A DNA stretch of 64,000 bases from assembly GCF_900188165.1 (NCBI RefSeq), contig NZ_FZOS01000001.1:248001-312000 (forward strand). The letters are read 5' to 3'. The position numbers were made by a program, and so were the translations under genes. The notes beneath the pieces are model-generated. The model ran no database searches and was not told the DNA's origin. It worked only from the letters and a program-made list of their open reading frames with translations. This DNA comes from Edaphosphingomonas laterariae (GTDB lineage: Bacteria > Pseudomonadota > Alphaproteobacteria > Sphingomonadales > Sphingomonadaceae). Positions 1-8,286 of this stretch are shown here, piece by piece. The number at the start of each line of letters is the position of its first letter. Within the stretch, counting starts at the first letter, position 1.

Positions 1-104
1 GTGGCTTTCGACAGGTTGAGATCGGCCGCCGCGGCCGAGAAGGAGCCAAGGTCGGCAACCTTGGCGAATATCGCCCAGGCTTCAAAATCGGGGAGATAAG
101 GCAT
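1..104 (-). CDS. LysR-family transcriptional regulator, N-terminal fragment (runs off window)
   Basis: Reading leftward from an ATG at 104 the translation begins [18 protein letters not shown] and continues [17 protein letters not shown]. This is the start of a LysR winged helix-turn-helix (pattern F..VA..GSFSAAA..L.LSKAT). Only about 34 residues are inside the window, so the effector-binding domain is not seen. The gene diverges from the quinone reductase at 227, the usual position for a LysR protein controlling its neighbour. The DNA between them carries a candidate operator (116-138). Family assignment is firm; the inducer and the link to the neighbour are inferred. Confidence 0.85.
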   Translation of the reverse strand, partial: MPYLPDFEAWAIFAKVADLGSFSAAAADLNLSKA

Positions 105-115
105 GCACAAAATCC

Positions 116-138
116 GAAACGATGAGTTTCAATCATCG
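116..138. promoter_or_regulatory. candidate LysR operator between divergent regulator and wrbA
   Basis: Two overlapping palindromes lie in the divergent spacer: GAAAC (116-120) and GTTTC (126-130) around five bases, and CGATGA (120-125) and TCATCG (133-138) around seven. LysR proteins typically bind short interrupted palindromes of about 15 bp in such spacers. Binding is inferred only from position and symmetry. Confidence 0.35.
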
Positions 139-226
139 CCATTTTCGCAACCATGGAAAGCGCTATTTTCACTTTCGACAGGGCCGCACGATGCGAGCCC
201 GCCAAACATGATCCAGGGAGGTTCCC

Positions 227-826
227 ATGGCCAAGGTGCTGGTGCTTTATTATTCGACCTACGGGCATATGGAAGCGATGGCCAACGCCGTCGCGCAGGG
301 GGCTCGCGATGCGGGCGCGCAGGTGGACGTCAAGCGCGTTCCCGAAACCGTGCCGGAAGAAATCGCCCGCGCCAACCATTTCAAATATGATCAGGCAGCG
401 ACGGTGGCGACAGTCGCGGACCTCGCCAATTATGATGCGATCATCCTCGGCACGCCCACCCGCTTCGGCCGCATCTCCTCGCAAATGGCCGCCTTTCTCG
501 ATCAGGCCGGCGGGCTGTGGGCCAGTGGCGCACTGAACGGCAAGGTCGGCTCGGCCTTCACCTCGACCGGCAGCCAGCATGGCGGGCAGGAAACGACGCT
601 GTTCTCGATCATCACCAACCTGCTGCATTTCGGCATGACGATCGTCGGCCTGCCCTACAGCTTCCAGGGCCAGATGCGGAACGACGAAGTGACCGGCGGC
701 TCGCCTTATGGCGCCACCACCATCGCCGGTGGCGACGGATCGCGCCAGCCGAGCGAGAATGAACTGGCCGGCGCCCGTTTCCAGGGCCGCCACGTCGCCG
801 AAATCGCGGCCAAGTTGTTCGGCTAA
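227..826 (+). CDS. wrbA: NAD(P)H:quinone oxidoreductase, WrbA type (flavodoxin-like)
   Basis: A 199-residue protein starting [19 protein letters not shown], which holds the flavodoxin-like FMN phosphate loop (YYSTYGH). Further WrbA hallmarks are [13 protein letters not shown] near residue 75 and [13 protein letters not shown] near residue 115. Length matches the family (about 200). WrbA proteins are cytoplasmic FMN enzymes that reduce quinones by two electrons with NAD(P)H, avoiding semiquinones. The start is supported by AGGGAGG 5-11 bases upstream. It diverges from a LysR gene, and a strong terminator follows at 836-882, so it is probably monocistronic and induced by quinone or electrophile stress. 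A pirin, another quinone-linked family, lies about 400 bases downstream. Confidence 0.95.
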   Translation: MAKVLVLYYSTYGHMEAMANAVAQGARDAGAQVDVKRVPETVPEEIARANHFKYDQAATVATVADLANYDAIILGTPTRFGRISSQMAAFLDQAGGLWASGALNGKVGSAFTSTGSQHGGQETTLFSIITNLLHFGMTIVGLPYSFQGQMRNDEVTGGSPYGATTIAGGDGSRQPSENELAGARFQGRHVAEIAAKLFG

Positions 827-835
827 CCGCCGGAC

Positions 836-882
836 GGCGGGCCTTCGCCAATCCCCCCCCTGCGAAGGCCCGCCTGTTTTTT
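836..882 (+). terminator. rho-independent terminator of wrbA
   Basis: A 13-bp perfect stem, GGCGGGCCTTCGC at 836-848 with its complement at 862-874, encloses a C-rich loop. It is followed by TG and six T at 877-882. It starts about ten bases after the wrbA stop codon. Confidence 0.9.
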
Positions 883-909
883 CACCCCGATCATCCCTCG
901 GAGGACCGC

Positions 910-1215
910 ATGAACGCCCCCACGCAATCGCTCAGTCCGCTGGAATGGCAGGCCGTTTCGATCGGCCTTCGCGAAGTCGAGAATTGCGGCTGCGGCGGCC
1001 TCAACCCTCCGTCGCGGCTCTCCCGGCTATGGACGCTGATCACCGGGTCCGAACCGATCCGGCCACTCGCCGATCCCCGGCTGGAGGCGCTGCGCCAGTT
1101 CGTCTGCCACCTCCACTGGGATGATCGCGAGGCGGAAAAGCTGGGGCAGGAATTGATCGGTCTGGGCTATAGTCCGGCGCAGGTCAGCGCGATCGCGGCG
1201 CTCGACCGGCCCTGA
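910..1215 (+). CDS. small conserved-looking protein of unknown function
   Basis: A 101-residue protein starting MNAPTQSLSPLEWQAVSIGL. It contains a Cys/Gly cluster (ENCGCGGLNP, residues 25-34) and C-terminal helical stretches. No signal peptide or membrane segment is visible, and I do not recognise the family. TCGGAGGACCGC provides a good ribosome-binding site before the ATG, and codon use matches the neighbours, so the gene is likely real. It sits 28 bases before the pirin gene and may share its transcript. Confidence 0.7.
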   Translation: MNAPTQSLSPLEWQAVSIGLREVENCGCGGLNPPSRLSRLWTLITGSEPIRPLADPRLEALRQFVCHLHWDDREAEKLGQELIGLGYSPAQVSAIAALDRP

Positions 1216-1243
1216 ATCGGCCACCGGCACGAAATGACGAAGG

Positions 1244-2164
1244 ATGGAACAGATGGTCGAGCTTCCCGATATCGAACATGTCATCGTGCCGCCGGTGCGT
1301 GATCTGGGCGATGGCTTCATGGTCCGCCGTGCGCTGCCCTCCGCCAAGAAACGGATGGTCGGCCCGATGATCTTCTTCGATCAAATGGGCCCGGCGACGT
1401 TCAACGCCGGCGACGGCCTTGATGTCCGCCCCCATCCGCATATCGGCCTGTCGACCGTCACCTACCTGTTCGAAGGGGAAATCCTCCACCGCGACAGCGT
1501 TGGATCGGTCCAGCATATCCGCCCGGGCGCGGTGAACTGGATGACGGCGGGCAGCGGCATCGTCCATTCGGAACGCACCGGCGATGAAGTGCGCGCGTCC
1601 GGCGGGGGGCTCTATGGCATCCAGACCTGGGTCGCGCTGCCGACCGCGCTGGAAGAAACCAGTCCCACCTTCTCCCACCATCCGGCCGAAACCATCCCCG
1701 AAATCGAAGGCGAAGGCCTGACGCTGCGGCTCATCGCGGGGGCGACCGATGGCATCCGCTCCCCTGTCCCGGCGGTATCGGACATGGTCTATGGCGATCT
1801 TCAGCTTGCCGGCGGCGCGCGCTACGCCTTTCCCGCCGAACATATCGAACGCGCGGTTTACGTGGTGGCGGGCAACATCTCGGTGGCCGGCCAGGACGGC
1901 AGCTTCGGCGAGCATGAACTCGTCGTCTTCCGGCCCGGTGCCGAAATCATCATCACCGCCAACGGCCCGACGCGGTTGATGATCGTCGGTGGAGAGCCTT
2001 TCCCCGAAAAGCGCTACATCTACTGGAACTTCGTGTCGTCCAGCCCCGAACGGCTGGAGCAGGCGAAATCGGACTGGCGCGAACGCCGCTTCGCCGAAGT
2101 GCCGGGTGAAGTGGAGTTCATCCCCCTGCCGCCGGAGCCCGCCGCCAAGGTCCGCTACCCCTGA
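1244..2164 (+). CDS. pirin-family protein (cupin)
   Basis: A 306-residue protein with the pirin N-terminal cupin. The metal-binding pattern is visible: RPHPHIGLSTVTYLFEG near residues 61-77, and later SGIVHSERT, which supplies the third His and the Glu. The C-terminal half (from about residue 190) is the pirin C-terminal cupin. Some bacterial pirins are quercetin or quinone dioxygenases and others bind regulators, so the substrate cannot be given. Neighbouring WrbA is consistent with quinone or flavonoid metabolism. The start MEQMVELPDIEHV is preceded by AAGGATGGAACAG; a start at the second Met is possible. Confidence 0.92.
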   Translation: MEQMVELPDIEHVIVPPVRDLGDGFMVRRALPSAKKRMVGPMIFFDQMGPATFNAGDGLDVRPHPHIGLSTVTYLFEGEILHRDSVGSVQHIRPGAVNWMTAGSGIVHSERTGDEVRASGGGLYGIQTWVALPTALEETSPTFSHHPAETIPEIEGEGLTLRLIAGATDGIRSPVPAVSDMVYGDLQLAGGARYAFPAEHIERAVYVVAGNISVAGQDGSFGEHELVVFRPGAEIIITANGPTRLMIVGGEPFPEKRYIYWNFVSSSPERLEQAKSDWRERRFAEVPGEVEFIPLPPEPAAKVRYP

Positions 2165-2186
2165 TCCATCGGCGGACGCGATCGGT

Positions 2187-2543
2187 TCAGGCCTCTTCGC
2201 GTTCCTTCTTCCCCCGCTCACGCAGGGTTTCCATGTCGCGGTCTAGGAAGAAATTCAGGAAAGTCCGGATCGCGGCGATAGCGGCCAGCTTGCCGATATC
2301 GTCCCACGTCGGCGCCAGCGTGGTTTCCACGATGTCGGCCGCCAGCTGAAATGTCAGGCCGGCGACCAGCCACCGCCCGAAGGACAGCCACACCGGCCGT
2401 AGCTGATCTTCCGATGCCCGGAAGAATAGCAGGCCGGCCAGCCCGATCGCGCCCTGGATCGAGCCGATGGCGATCGCCAGAATCGCCAGAATGTTGACCA
2501 TCAGCGCCACATATTCGGCGATCATGTGCGCAAATTCGACCAT
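2187..2543 (-). CDS. DUF1622 family small membrane protein
   Basis: 118 residues starting MVEFAHMIAEYVALMVNILA. Hydrophobic segments lie near residues 6-32 (VALMVNILAILAIAIGSIQG), 33-42 and 60-75, and the tail is charged (FLDRDMETLRERGKKEREEA). Architecture and length fit DUF1622 inner-membrane proteins, whose function is unknown. I chose the internal ATG at 2543 over an in-frame start 14 codons upstream because AAGGGGAACTGGC places a ribosome-binding site directly before it. It faces the pirin gene convergently. Confidence 0.8.
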   Translation of the reverse strand: MVEFAHMIAEYVALMVNILAILAIAIGSIQGAIGLAGLLFFRASEDQLRPVWLSFGRWLVAGLTFQLAADIVETTLAPTWDDIGKLAAIAAIRTFLNFFLDRDMETLRERGKKEREEA

Positions 2544-2618
2544 GCCAGTTCCCCTTGCCGCGCGAAGGGTGGCCGAGTTGGCCATGGCTGCCTATCGGGA
2601 AAACCCCCGATGGTGGTG

Positions 2619-3617
2619 TTACATCTCGCCCCGGTCGCGGCGCAGCTTGTACCACTTGCGCACATTCGCATCATGCTGCTCCAGCGTGTCGGAGAACACG
2701 TGGCCGCCCTTGCCGTCTGCAACGAAATAGAGCGCCTTGCTCTCTGCCGGATCGAGCACCGCCTCGATCGATTCGCGGCCGGGATTGGCGATCGGCCCGA
2801 CCGGCAGCCCGGCAATCGCATAGGTGTTATAATCGTTCACCGCGCGCAGTTCCGACTGGCGGATGCGCCGCCCCAGCGGCTTGCCCTTGGTGATCGGGTA
2901 GATTGTCGTCGGATCGGCCTGCAGCCGCATGCCGATGCGCAGCCGGTTCGAATAGACCGCCGCAACCGTCCGCCGCTCGGACGGCAGCGCCGTTTCCTTT
3001 TCGACGATCGACGCCAATATCACGGCTTCACGTGGGGTTTTCACAACCGTCGTCGGCTTGCGCGCCTTCCAGGCTTCGGCCAGCGCCTCGTCCATCGCCT
3101 TCTGCATGCGTGCCAACACGGCAGCCCGCTCTTCGCCGCTCTGGAAGGCATAGCTATCGGGCAGAACCGATCCTTCGGCCGGCGTCTCCACCGCGCCGGT
3201 CAGCAACGGCTCCTTCATCAGCCGTTCGCGCACCAGCACCGAAGGCATGCCTTCCGGGATCGTCACGAAACGCTGCTTCACCTTGCCGGATTGCAGCATC
3301 TCCAGGATCTCGGCGCCGGTGGCGTGGGCCGGAACCTCATATTCGCCCGTGCGGATCGGCGCATCCGATCCGAACAGCTTCGCGAAACGCAGGAAGCTGT
3401 CCTTCGATCGGATCGCCCCCTTCTCCTGCAACGCCTTCGCTGCCGAAGTGAGGCTGGCGCCCTCCGCAATCGTGATTGCCACGGGCTCTGCGGCCGGGCC
3501 GCTTATGCCCCAGTCATACCAGAAATAAGCGGCCGTCCCGATCGCCACGGCAAGGACGATCAGGAACAGACAGCCGATCCGGCCGCTACCGGAGGATCGC
3601 TTGCGCTTGCGGGCCAT
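2619..3617 (-). CDS. mltG: endolytic transglycosylase MltG
   Basis: 332 residues: a basic cytoplasmic start (MARKRKRSS), one membrane anchor at about 14-33, then the periplasmic YceG/MltG domain. The signature ILASIVEKETA at about 200-210 holds the catalytic Glu206. The motifs LQADPTTIYPITKGKPLG, YNTYAIAGLPVGPIANPG and a final FSDTLEQHDANVRKW are all typical. MltG cleaves nascent peptidoglycan strands at the inner membrane and helps set glycan chain length. It is the last gene of the fab cluster, 25 bases after fabF, a common proteobacterial arrangement. Confidence 0.96.
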   Translation of the reverse strand: MARKRKRSSGSGRIGCLFLIVLAVAIGTAAYFWYDWGISGPAAEPVAITIAEGASLTSAAKALQEKGAIRSKDSFLRFAKLFGSDAPIRTGEYEVPAHATGAEILEMLQSGKVKQRFVTIPEGMPSVLVRERLMKEPLLTGAVETPAEGSVLPDSYAFQSGEERAAVLARMQKAMDEALAEAWKARKPTTVVKTPREAVILASIVEKETALPSERRTVAAVYSNRLRIGMRLQADPTTIYPITKGKPLGRRIRQSELRAVNDYNTYAIAGLPVGPIANPGRESIEAVLDPAESKALYFVADGKGGHVFSDTLEQHDANVRKWYKLRRDRGEM

Positions 3618-3642
3618 GCCCTGTCCTCCGGCCGGTTTGCGG

Positions 3643-4905
3643 TTAGATCGCGCGCATCACCAGCGAAGCGTTGGTGCCGCCGAAGCCGAACGAATTGTTC
3701 AACACGGCCTTCACCTTCCGCTTCTTGGCGACATGCGGCACCAGATCGACACCCGCGCAGCTTTCGCTGGGATTGTCGAGGTTGAGCGTCGGCGGCACGA
3801 TCCCGTCGCGCATCGCGAGGATGCAGAAGATCGATTCGACCGCGCCCGCGCCGCCCAGCAGGTGGCCGATCGCCGATTTGGTCGACGACATCGAAAGCCC
3901 GCCGATGGAACTGCCGAACAGGCGGCGCACCGCGCCGAGTTCCAGTTCGTCGCCGAGCGGCGTCGAGGTGCCGTGGGCGTTGATATAGTCGATATCGTCC
4001 AGCGACAGGCCGGACTTGCGAAGCGCCATCTCCATCGACCGGAACGCACCCGAGCCTTCGGGATGCGGCGCGGTGACGTGATAGGCATCGCCCGACAGGC
4101 CATAGCCGATCACTTCGGCGTAGATCTTGGCGCCGCGCGCCTTGGCCCGCTCATATTCCTCGAGCACGACCACACCGGCACCTTCGCCCATGACGAAGCC
4201 GTCGCGATCCACGTCATAGGGGCGCGAGGCCTTTTCCGGCGTGGCGTTGAAATTGGTCGAAAGCGCCCGCGCCTGCGAGAAGCCGGCAATGCCGATTGGG
4301 CAGATCGCGCCCTCGGCGCCACCCGCCAGCATGACATCGGCATCGTCCATCGCGATCATCCGCGCGGCATCGCCGATCGAATGCGCGCCGGTCGAACAGG
4401 CGGTGACGACCGCATGGTTCGGACCCATCAGGCCATATTTGATCGAAACCTGACCCGAGATCAGGTTGATCAGGCGGCCATGCACGAAGTGCGGCGAAAC
4501 CCGGCGCGGGCCCTTTTCATACAGGACGATCGATTCGCTCTCGATTCCCGGCAGGCCGCCGATGCCCGAGCCGATCGAACAGCCGGCGCGCAGGCGCTCG
4601 GCCTCGCTCATCTCGGTCAGGCCGGCATCTTCCAGCGCCTGGCTGGCGGCATCGATACCATAGACGATGAACGGATCGACCTGGCGCTGCACCTTGTGGT
4701 CGACGCGCTTATTGGCGTCGAACGTGCCGTTCGTGCCATCACCGCGCTTCACCTCGCACGCGATCGTGCAGGCATAGTCGCTGGCATCGAAGCGGGTGAT
4801 CTGCCCCGCGCCCGATTTGGACGCGATGATATTCGCCCACGCCGTTTCGACATCCGCGCCCAGCGGCGTCACGAGCCCCAGTCCGGTCACCACCACGCGA
4901 CGCAT
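3643..4905 (-). CDS. fabF: beta-ketoacyl-ACP synthase II (KAS II)
   Basis: 420 residues from MRRVVVTGLGLVTPLG. The condensing-enzyme triad is visible: Cys170 in VVTACSTGAHS, His311 in INAHGTSTPLGD and His348 in SAIGHLLGG. The C-terminal Gly loop NNSFGFGGTNAS is also present. FabF elongates acyl-ACP with malonyl-ACP in the cytoplasm. I chose the ATG at 4905 rather than one six codons upstream because GGAGGATGCC precedes it and the family starts at MRRVVVTG. It lies downstream of acpP, separated by 137 bases that contain two hairpins. Confidence 0.97.
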   Translation of the reverse strand: MRRVVVTGLGLVTPLGADVETAWANIIASKSGAGQITRFDASDYACTIACEVKRGDGTNGTFDANKRVDHKVQRQVDPFIVYGIDAASQALEDAGLTEMSEAERLRAGCSIGSGIGGLPGIESESIVLYEKGPRRVSPHFVHGRLINLISGQVSIKYGLMGPNHAVVTACSTGAHSIGDAARMIAMDDADVMLAGGAEGAICPIGIAGFSQARALSTNFNATPEKASRPYDVDRDGFVMGEGAGVVVLEEYERAKARGAKIYAEVIGYGLSGDAYHVTAPHPEGSGAFRSMEMALRKSGLSLDDIDYINAHGTSTPLGDELELGAVRRLFGSSIGGLSMSSTKSAIGHLLGGAGAVESIFCILAMRDGIVPPTLNLDNPSESCAGVDLVPHVAKKRKVKAVLNNSFGFGGTNASLVMRAI

Positions 4906-4935
4906 GGCATCCTCCAAAATCATTCAGAAAAACAA

Positions 4936-5013
4936 AGCGGCTCCGCGCCCCCAATGTCGATACCCGGGGTCGGGGAGCCGCTGCATGTTTCGGCCTAGCC
5001 GGATCAATCCGGC
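4936..5013 (-). other. two stem-loops in the acpP-fabF intercistronic spacer
   Basis: One hairpin pairs GCCGGAT (4998-5004) with ATCCGGC (5007-5013). A longer one pairs AGCGGCTCC (4936-4944) with GGAGCCGCT (4974-4982) around a C/G-rich loop. In the minus-strand mRNA they follow the acpP stop codon. No T-run follows, so they look like RNA-processing or stability elements rather than full terminators. They could help produce more ACP than FabF; that role is inferred. Confidence 0.45.
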
Positions 5014-5042
5014 CGGTTCCGCTGGCTCAGCCCAGCCGGGCC

Positions 5043-5279
5043 TCAGCCCTTGTTCGCGTCGATGTAGCTGATCGCGTCCTTGACGGTGGCGATCTTCTCG
5101 GCCGCATCGTCGGGGATCTCGACGCCGAACTCTTCTTCGAACGCCATCACCAGCTCGACGATGTCGAGGCTGTCGGCGCCCAGATCGTCGATGAAGCTCG
5201 CATCTTCATTGACCTTGTCGGCCTCGACGCCGAGGTGCTCGACAACGATCTTCTTAACGCGCTCGGCGGTCTCGCTCAT
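5043..5279 (-). CDS. acpP: acyl carrier protein
   Basis: 78 residues, strongly acidic, starting [20 protein letters not shown]. The phosphopantetheine attachment site is [12 protein letters not shown] with Ser37. ACP carries the growing acyl chain for FabD, FabG and FabF encoded beside it. The start follows CCTAAGGAAGGTTGGGAAT, an adequate ribosome-binding region. It is 78 bases downstream of fabG and 137 bases upstream of fabF. Confidence 0.98.
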   Translation of the reverse strand: MSETAERVKKIVVEHLGVEADKVNEDASFIDDLGADSLDIVELVMAFEEEFGVEIPDDAAEKIATVKDAISYIDANKG

Positions 5280-5357
5280 ATTCCCAACCTTCCTTAGGGT
5301 CTGTTTGCCGCTGCCTAACGAGGCAGCTTCATGCTTGCAAGCGTGCTTTGTTCACAT

Positions 5358-6098
5358 TCAGATCATGGCCATGCCACCGTTGACGTGCAACGTCTGTCCG
5401 GTGACATAACCTGCTTCGCGGCTGGCAAGGTAAACCACGGCCGCCGCGACGTCTCCACCCTCGCCCAATTTGCCCGCCGGGATCTTGCCCAGCAGCCCTT
5501 CTTTCTGGGCTTCAGGCAGCACATCGGTCATCGCCGACGCGATGAAACCGGGCGCGACGCAGTTCACGGTGATGTTGCGGCTGGCCAGTTCCTGCGCCAG
5601 CGCCTTCGACATGCCGACGAGCCCCGCCTTCGACGCCGCATAATTGGCCTGCCCGGGATTGCCCGTGGCACCGACGACCGACGTGATCGAAATGACGCGG
5701 CCGAACCGCGCCTTCATCATCGGCTTGGCGGCGGCGCGGATCAGGCGGAACGCGGCTTCCAGGTTGACGCGGATCACCTGATCCCACTCCTCATCCTTCA
5801 TCCGCATGGCCAGATTGTCGCGCGTGACGCCGGCATTGTTGACCAGGATATCGATCTTGCCGCCCAGCGCCTCAGCCGCCTGGGGCACCAGCGCGTCCAC
5901 CGCCGCCGCATCCGAAAGATTGCACGGCAGCGCCACATGATCGCCGCCCAGTTCCGCGCGAAACGCTTCCAGCTTGTCGACATTGGAGCCGGATATGGCG
6001 AGCCGCGCGCCCTGCGCCGCAAGCGCCTTGGCGATGGCCGATCCGATGCCGCCGCTCGCGCCGGTCACCAGCGCCGTCATGCCAGTCAGGTCGAACAT
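5358..6098 (-). CDS. fabG: 3-oxoacyl-ACP reductase
   Basis: 246 residues, classical short-chain dehydrogenase: cofactor loop VTGASGGIG (11-19), NNAG near 87-90, and the catalytic Ser140 / Tyr153 / Lys157 set (ISITSVVGATGNPGQANYAASKAGL). FabG reduces 3-oxoacyl-ACP with NADPH. The start at 6098 (MFDLTGMTALVTG) lies just after AAGGGAAAAG and 17 bases past the fabD stop. An in-frame TTG seven codons upstream would overlap fabD and is less likely. Confidence 0.96.
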   Translation of the reverse strand: MFDLTGMTALVTGASGGIGSAIAKALAAQGARLAISGSNVDKLEAFRAELGGDHVALPCNLSDAAAVDALVPQAAEALGGKIDILVNNAGVTRDNLAMRMKDEEWDQVIRVNLEAAFRLIRAAAKPMMKARFGRVISITSVVGATGNPGQANYAASKAGLVGMSKALAQELASRNITVNCVAPGFIASAMTDVLPEAQKEGLLGKIPAGKLGEGGDVAAAVVYLASREAGYVTGQTLHVNGGMAMI

Positions 6099-6115
6099 AA
6101 TCTTTTCCCTTGTTT

Positions 6116-7051
6116 TCAAAGCGACTTCAGCAGCGCTTCGATATCGTCCATCGAAATGATGCTGGTCGCGGTGGCATCCGGTGCGATGCGCTTGACCATC
6201 GGCCCGACGACCTTGCCGCCGAACTCGACATAATCATGCACGCCGGCGGCGAACATCGCGGCCACGCTTTCGCGCCAGCGCACGGTGCCGGTCACCTGCT
6301 CGACCAGCAATTTGCGGATGCTGTCCGGATCGGCGACGGGCGCCGCCGTCACATTGGCATAGACCGGCACGAGCGGCGCCTTGAGGTCCGCAGTCGCCAG
6401 CGCCTCGGCCATCGCATCGGCGGCCGGCTGCATCAGCGGGCAATGGAACGGCGCCGAAACCGGCAGCAGCACGCCGCGCTTGATGCCGAATTCCTTCACC
6501 AGCGCCACGGCGCGGTCGATCGCGGCCTTCTGCCCCGAAATCACGACCTGCGACGGATCATTGTCATTGGCGACGGTGCAAACATCGCCTTCGGCCGCCG
6601 CTTCGGCCAGCGCGCGTGCCTTTTCCACATCGGCGCCCAGCAGCGCCGCCATGGCGCCCTCGCCCACCGGCACGGCCGCCTGCATCGCCTGGCCGCGCCG
6701 CTTGAGCAGCTTCGCCGTCGTCGCAAGATCGAGCGCCTCGGCCGCGCAGAGCGCGCTATATTCGCCGAGCGAATGGCCCGCGACGAAATCGGCCTTATCG
6801 GCCAGCCGCACGCCGCCTTCCTTCTCCAGCACGCGCAGGGTGGCAATGGCATTGGCCATGATCGCCGGCTGCGCATTCTCGGTCAGCGTCAGATCGGCTT
6901 CGGGGCCTTCGACCATCAGCTTGAAGAGGTTCTGACCGAGCGCCTCGTCGACCTCCTGAAACACTTCGCGCGCGACGGCGCTGGCGTCCGCAAGCGCCTT
7001 GCCCATGCCAACGGCCTGGCTTCCCTGCCCCGGAAAGATGAATGCGCGCAT
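6116..7051 (-). CDS. fabD: ACP S-malonyltransferase
   Basis: 311 residues starting MRAFIFPGQGSQAVGMGK. The nucleophile motif is AGHSLGEYSA with Ser94, and the catalytic His lies in SAPFHCPLM. FabD moves malonyl from CoA to ACP, committing it to chain elongation. An ATG 45 codons upstream is open, but the family begins at MRAFIFPGQGSQ, so 7051 is preferred; the ribosome-binding site is weak. It is the first gene of the fabD-fabG-acpP-fabF-mltG operon. Confidence 0.96.
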   Translation of the reverse strand: MRAFIFPGQGSQAVGMGKALADASAVAREVFQEVDEALGQNLFKLMVEGPEADLTLTENAQPAIMANAIATLRVLEKEGGVRLADKADFVAGHSLGEYSALCAAEALDLATTAKLLKRRGQAMQAAVPVGEGAMAALLGADVEKARALAEAAAEGDVCTVANDNDPSQVVISGQKAAIDRAVALVKEFGIKRGVLLPVSAPFHCPLMQPAADAMAEALATADLKAPLVPVYANVTAAPVADPDSIRKLLVEQVTGTVRWRESVAAMFAAGVHDYVEFGGKVVGPMVKRIAPDATATSIISMDDIEALLKSL

Positions 7052-7246
7052 CGGTGGTGAATCCCGTTCTACAATGTCGGTGAGAAGTTTCGCGTTAGAA
7101 ACTGGGCGCAGCGCTGGCAAGCGCCGGACGCCGGATTCGCTCCTTTCATCGCCCGGGCGACCGCAGCGGCACGTCGGGGCATGCATTTACAGCCATATTG
7201 CGCTATTGTCTTGTGGTGGGGGAGCGCGAGCCTGGAGAAACGAGGT

Positions 7247-7501
7247 ATGGCGAGCTACCGCCTATTCCTATGGTCCCGCGACGAAAACCGGCTTGAGGAG
7301 CGCATGGTCGCCACCGACACGGCTGGACTGCTCGATACGTTCGATCGAATCGGACGCTCTGCCGTGCGTGAGGCGACGCACCAGCACAACGTCTCGCCGC
7401 GCCGTTATCTGAGCGCCGCCGCGCTGGACAAGCAAGGCGATGACAGCCAAGCCGACCACAGCGCCGGACCGGCTTGCGTTTTGCCACGCCTTCCTGCATA
7501 G
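7247..7501 (+). CDS. possible small protein upstream of rpsF, unknown
   Basis: A possible 84-residue protein (MASYRLFLWSRDENRLEERM...), preceded by GGAGAAACGAGGT, which fits a ribosome-binding site. Third positions are mostly G/C, as in neighbouring genes, in the first two thirds. No motif, signal peptide or membrane segment is visible. It diverges from fabD and ends 120 bases before rpsF. It could be a real short gene or chance coding in the rpsF leader region. Confidence 0.4.
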   Translation: MASYRLFLWSRDENRLEERMVATDTAGLLDTFDRIGRSAVREATHQHNVSPRRYLSAAALDKQGDDSQADHSAGPACVLPRLPA

Positions 7502-7515
7502 GCCCGCCTGCACCG

Positions 7516-7539
7516 GGGCGGAGGCCGAGCCTTCCGCCC
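7516..7539 (+). promoter_or_regulatory. stem-loop in the rpsF leader
   Basis: GGGCGGA (7516-7522) pairs with TCCGCCC (7533-7539) and GGC (7523-7525) with GCC (7529-7531), leaving a one-base bulge and a short CGA tip containing CCG. No T-run follows, so it is not an obvious terminator. S6/S18 mRNAs in other bacteria carry a CCG-containing hairpin bound by the S6:S18 complex for autoregulation. Whether this is such an element is a guess from position. Confidence 0.3.
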
Positions 7540-7621
7540 TTGTTGCATTTCAAGAAAGCCGGAGGGGCGATCGCGATGGGCGCGGTCGTCAGCGATCGGC
7601 AGAAACCGAAGGACACGCGAC

Positions 7622-8035
7622 ATGCCTCTGTACGAGCATGTATTTCTCGCGCGTCAGGATCTGGCTCAGGCCCAGGTCGACGCGCTGGCGGAAGCCGCCA
7701 CCAAGATCATCGAAGAAGGCAATGGCAAGGTCGTGAAGACCGAGACCTGGGGCCTGCGCGGCCTCGCCTATCGGATCGCCAAGAACCGCAAGGCGCACTA
7801 TGTCATGCTCGAATTCGACGCGCCTGCGCCCGTCGTCGCCGAGCTGGAGCGCCAGACCGCGATCAACGAAGACGTCATCCGCTACATGACCATCAAGGTC
7901 GACGCCCACGAACAGGGCCCGTCGGCGATGATGCGTCGCAACGAGCGTTCGGATCGCGACGGCCGTCGCGGCGACCGTGGCGACCGTGGTGGTGACCGTC
8001 CCCGTCGCGACCGCGACGATCGTGACGCGGCGTAA
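7622..8035 (+). CDS. rpsF: 30S ribosomal protein bS6
   Basis: 137 residues. The S6 fold covers about 1-100: [20 protein letters not shown], then [19 protein letters not shown] and [10 protein letters not shown]. From about residue 105 there is a very charged tail rich in Arg, Asp and Gly, made of near repeats of [19 protein letters not shown]6 binds S18 on the platform of the small subunit. The rpsR gene follows after 14 bases, keeping the S6/S18 partners in one transcript. A charged tail is common in alphaproteobacterial S6. Confidence 0.98.
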   Translation: MPLYEHVFLARQDLAQAQVDALAEAATKIIEEGNGKVVKTETWGLRGLAYRIAKNRKAHYVMLEFDAPAPVVAELERQTAINEDVIRYMTIKVDAHEQGPSAMMRRNERSDRDGRRGDRGDRGGDRPRRDRDDRDAA

Positions 8036-8049
8036 GGGAGAACAGACAC

Positions 8050-8274
8050 ATGGCACGCCCGTTTTTCCGTCGCCGCAAGAGCTGCCCCTTCTCCGCGAAG
8101 GACGCTCCCCGGATCGATTATAAGGACGTTCGTCTGCTCCAGGGCTTCGTGTCCGAGCGCGGCAAGATCGTTCCCAGCCGCATCACTGCGGTTTCCGCCA
8201 AGAAGCAGCGCGAACTCGCCAAGGCGATCAAGCGCGCCCGTCACATCGGGCTTCTCCCCTACATCGTGAAGTAA
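8050..8274 (+). CDS. rpsR: 30S ribosomal protein bS18
   Basis: 74 residues, basic, starting [20 protein letters not shown] with the S18 core [50 protein letters not shown] (quoted here only to identify the region, residues 22 onward, key features the paired [11 protein letters not shown] and [11 protein letters not shown] stretches). AAGGGAGAACAGACAC supplies the ribosome-binding site. It lies between rpsF and rplI, each within 15 bases. Confidence 0.98.
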   Translation: MARPFFRRRKSCPFSAKDAPRIDYKDVRLLQGFVSERGKIVPSRITAVSAKKQRELAKAIKRARHIGLLPYIVK

Positions 8275-8286
8275 GGAGCTTCGAAC

